Source of the DNA: Candidatus Iainarchaeum sp.
Lineage (GTDB): Archaea; Iainarchaeota; Iainarchaeia; Iainarchaeales; Iainarchaeaceae
DNA: 6,911 nucleotides
Assembly (NCBI GenBank): GCA_013331625.1
Contig: DUGC01000021.1
Coordinates: 1-6,911, forward strand
Reading direction: 5' to 3'
This document shows, piece by piece, positions 6,757 to 6,911 of this stretch. Position 1 is the stretch's first letter. The number at the start of each line of letters is the position of its first letter. The translations under genes and the position numbers were made by a program. A model generated the notes under the pieces. That model searched no databases. It worked only from the letters and a program-made list of their open reading frames with translations, and was not told the origin of the DNA.

Positions 6757-6768
6757 CCCCTTCCCCTC
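6757..6768 (-). promoter_or_regulatory. G-rich ribosome binding region of the surface protein gene
   Basis: The minus strand reads GAGGGGAAGGGG immediately before TTCTC and the ATG at 6751. GAGG can pair with the usual archaeal 16S CCUCC tail at a spacing of about 11-13 bases; the second GGGG has a spacing of five. Unlike the reductase and polymerase genes, this gene therefore has a leader with a plausible Shine-Dalgarno element. Confidence 0.45.
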
Positions 6769-6802
6769 AAATTTTTTTGGATATTTGCCTTTTTATTAAT
6801 GC

Positions 6803-6808
6803 TTATAA
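6803..6808 (-). promoter_or_regulatory. TATA-like box of the surface protein gene
   Basis: The minus strand reads GCCATTATAAGC, with TTATAA 52-57 bases upstream of the ATG at 6751. This predicts a leader of about 28 bases that contains the G-rich ribosome binding region. A second TTATAA lies 21 bases further upstream at 6824-6829 and overlaps the stop codon of the preceding partial gene; it could be an alternative promoter. Confidence 0.45.
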
Positions 6809-6823
6809 TGGCCATTAAGTTCT

Positions 6824-6911
6824 TTATAATTGTTTTGAAGGTTTCGGGGCTTTCTGCATCCCGCTCTGTGCAGCCCCGAGGCGCTCGGGCGTGTCTGTTG
6901 TGTACCAGTAC
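6824..6911 (-). CDS. C-terminal end of an unidentified protein (partial, 5' end off the right edge)
   Basis: The minus-strand frame entering from the right edge reads 28 codons, from YWYTTDTPERLG to KAPKPSKQL, and ends in TAA at 6824-6826. I prefer this frame to the other two because its codons (ACG, CCC, GAG, CGC, CTC, GGG, GCC) match the G/C-rich third-position habit of the neighbours, its composition is protein-like, and it stops just before the promoter of the next gene. One other frame is also open through the edge and into the surface protein gene, so the choice is not certain. The fragment is too short to name. The lysine- and proline-rich end looks like a flexible tail. Confidence 0.45.
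   Translation of the reverse strand, partial: YWYTTDTPERLGAAQSGMQKAPKPSKQL

Noticed and set aside
6609..6815. 68-codon minus-strand open frame crossing the surface protein promoter and start
   Set aside because: It overlaps the signal-peptide coding region in another frame and includes the TATA-like box region; its translation shows no recognisable feature.

Overview
The window looks like a piece of an archaeal genome, most likely from the DPANN group (Diapherotrites/Iainarchaeota or Micrarchaeota-like); the phylum is a guess. Archaeal signs are a geranylgeranyl-reductase-family flavoprotein of the kind that saturates ether-lipid or dolichol chains, a Dpo4-type Y-family polymerase with a C-terminal PIP-like end, A/T-rich TATA-like boxes instead of -35/-10 pairs, and a large signal-peptide/Ig/Fn3 surface protein with a C-terminal membrane anchor. 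Every gene I accept is on the minus strand.

Layout in the direction of transcription (right to left). At the right edge, 6824-6911 probably holds the last 28 codons of an unidentified gene. Next, 6751-3845 encodes a 968-residue surface protein: signal peptide, about seven beta-sandwich modules, a juxtamembrane domain, one transmembrane helix and a basic cytoplasmic tail. A 176-base gap follows (3844-3669); it holds small inverted repeats and a possible broken zinc-ribbon gene. Then come the FAD-dependent geranylgeranyl reductase (3668-2523), a 116-base promoter gap, DNA polymerase IV (2406-1327), a 129-base promoter gap, and a multi-pass membrane protein that runs off the left edge (1197-1). 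That last gene joins a GtrA domain to what looks like a GT-C glycosyltransferase. It is open to base 1 and so has no stop codon in the window. No gene-free stretch exceeds 300 bases.

Three of the genes can be read as one theme, the cell envelope. The reductase can saturate lipid or dolichyl chains, the GtrA/GT-C protein is the kind of enzyme that moves or uses polyprenyl-phosphate sugars, and the surface protein carries 15 N-X-S/T sequons and is a plausible glycoprotein. That link is an inference from neighbourhood only. The polymerase belongs to DNA damage tolerance and has no obvious tie to the others. Promoter geometry also splits the genes: the two envelope-facing membrane genes have a TTATAA box 52-57 bases before the start (short leader), whereas the reductase and polymerase have a box about 30 bases before it (near-leaderless). 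I saw no tRNA, rRNA, CRISPR array, insertion sequence or integrase.
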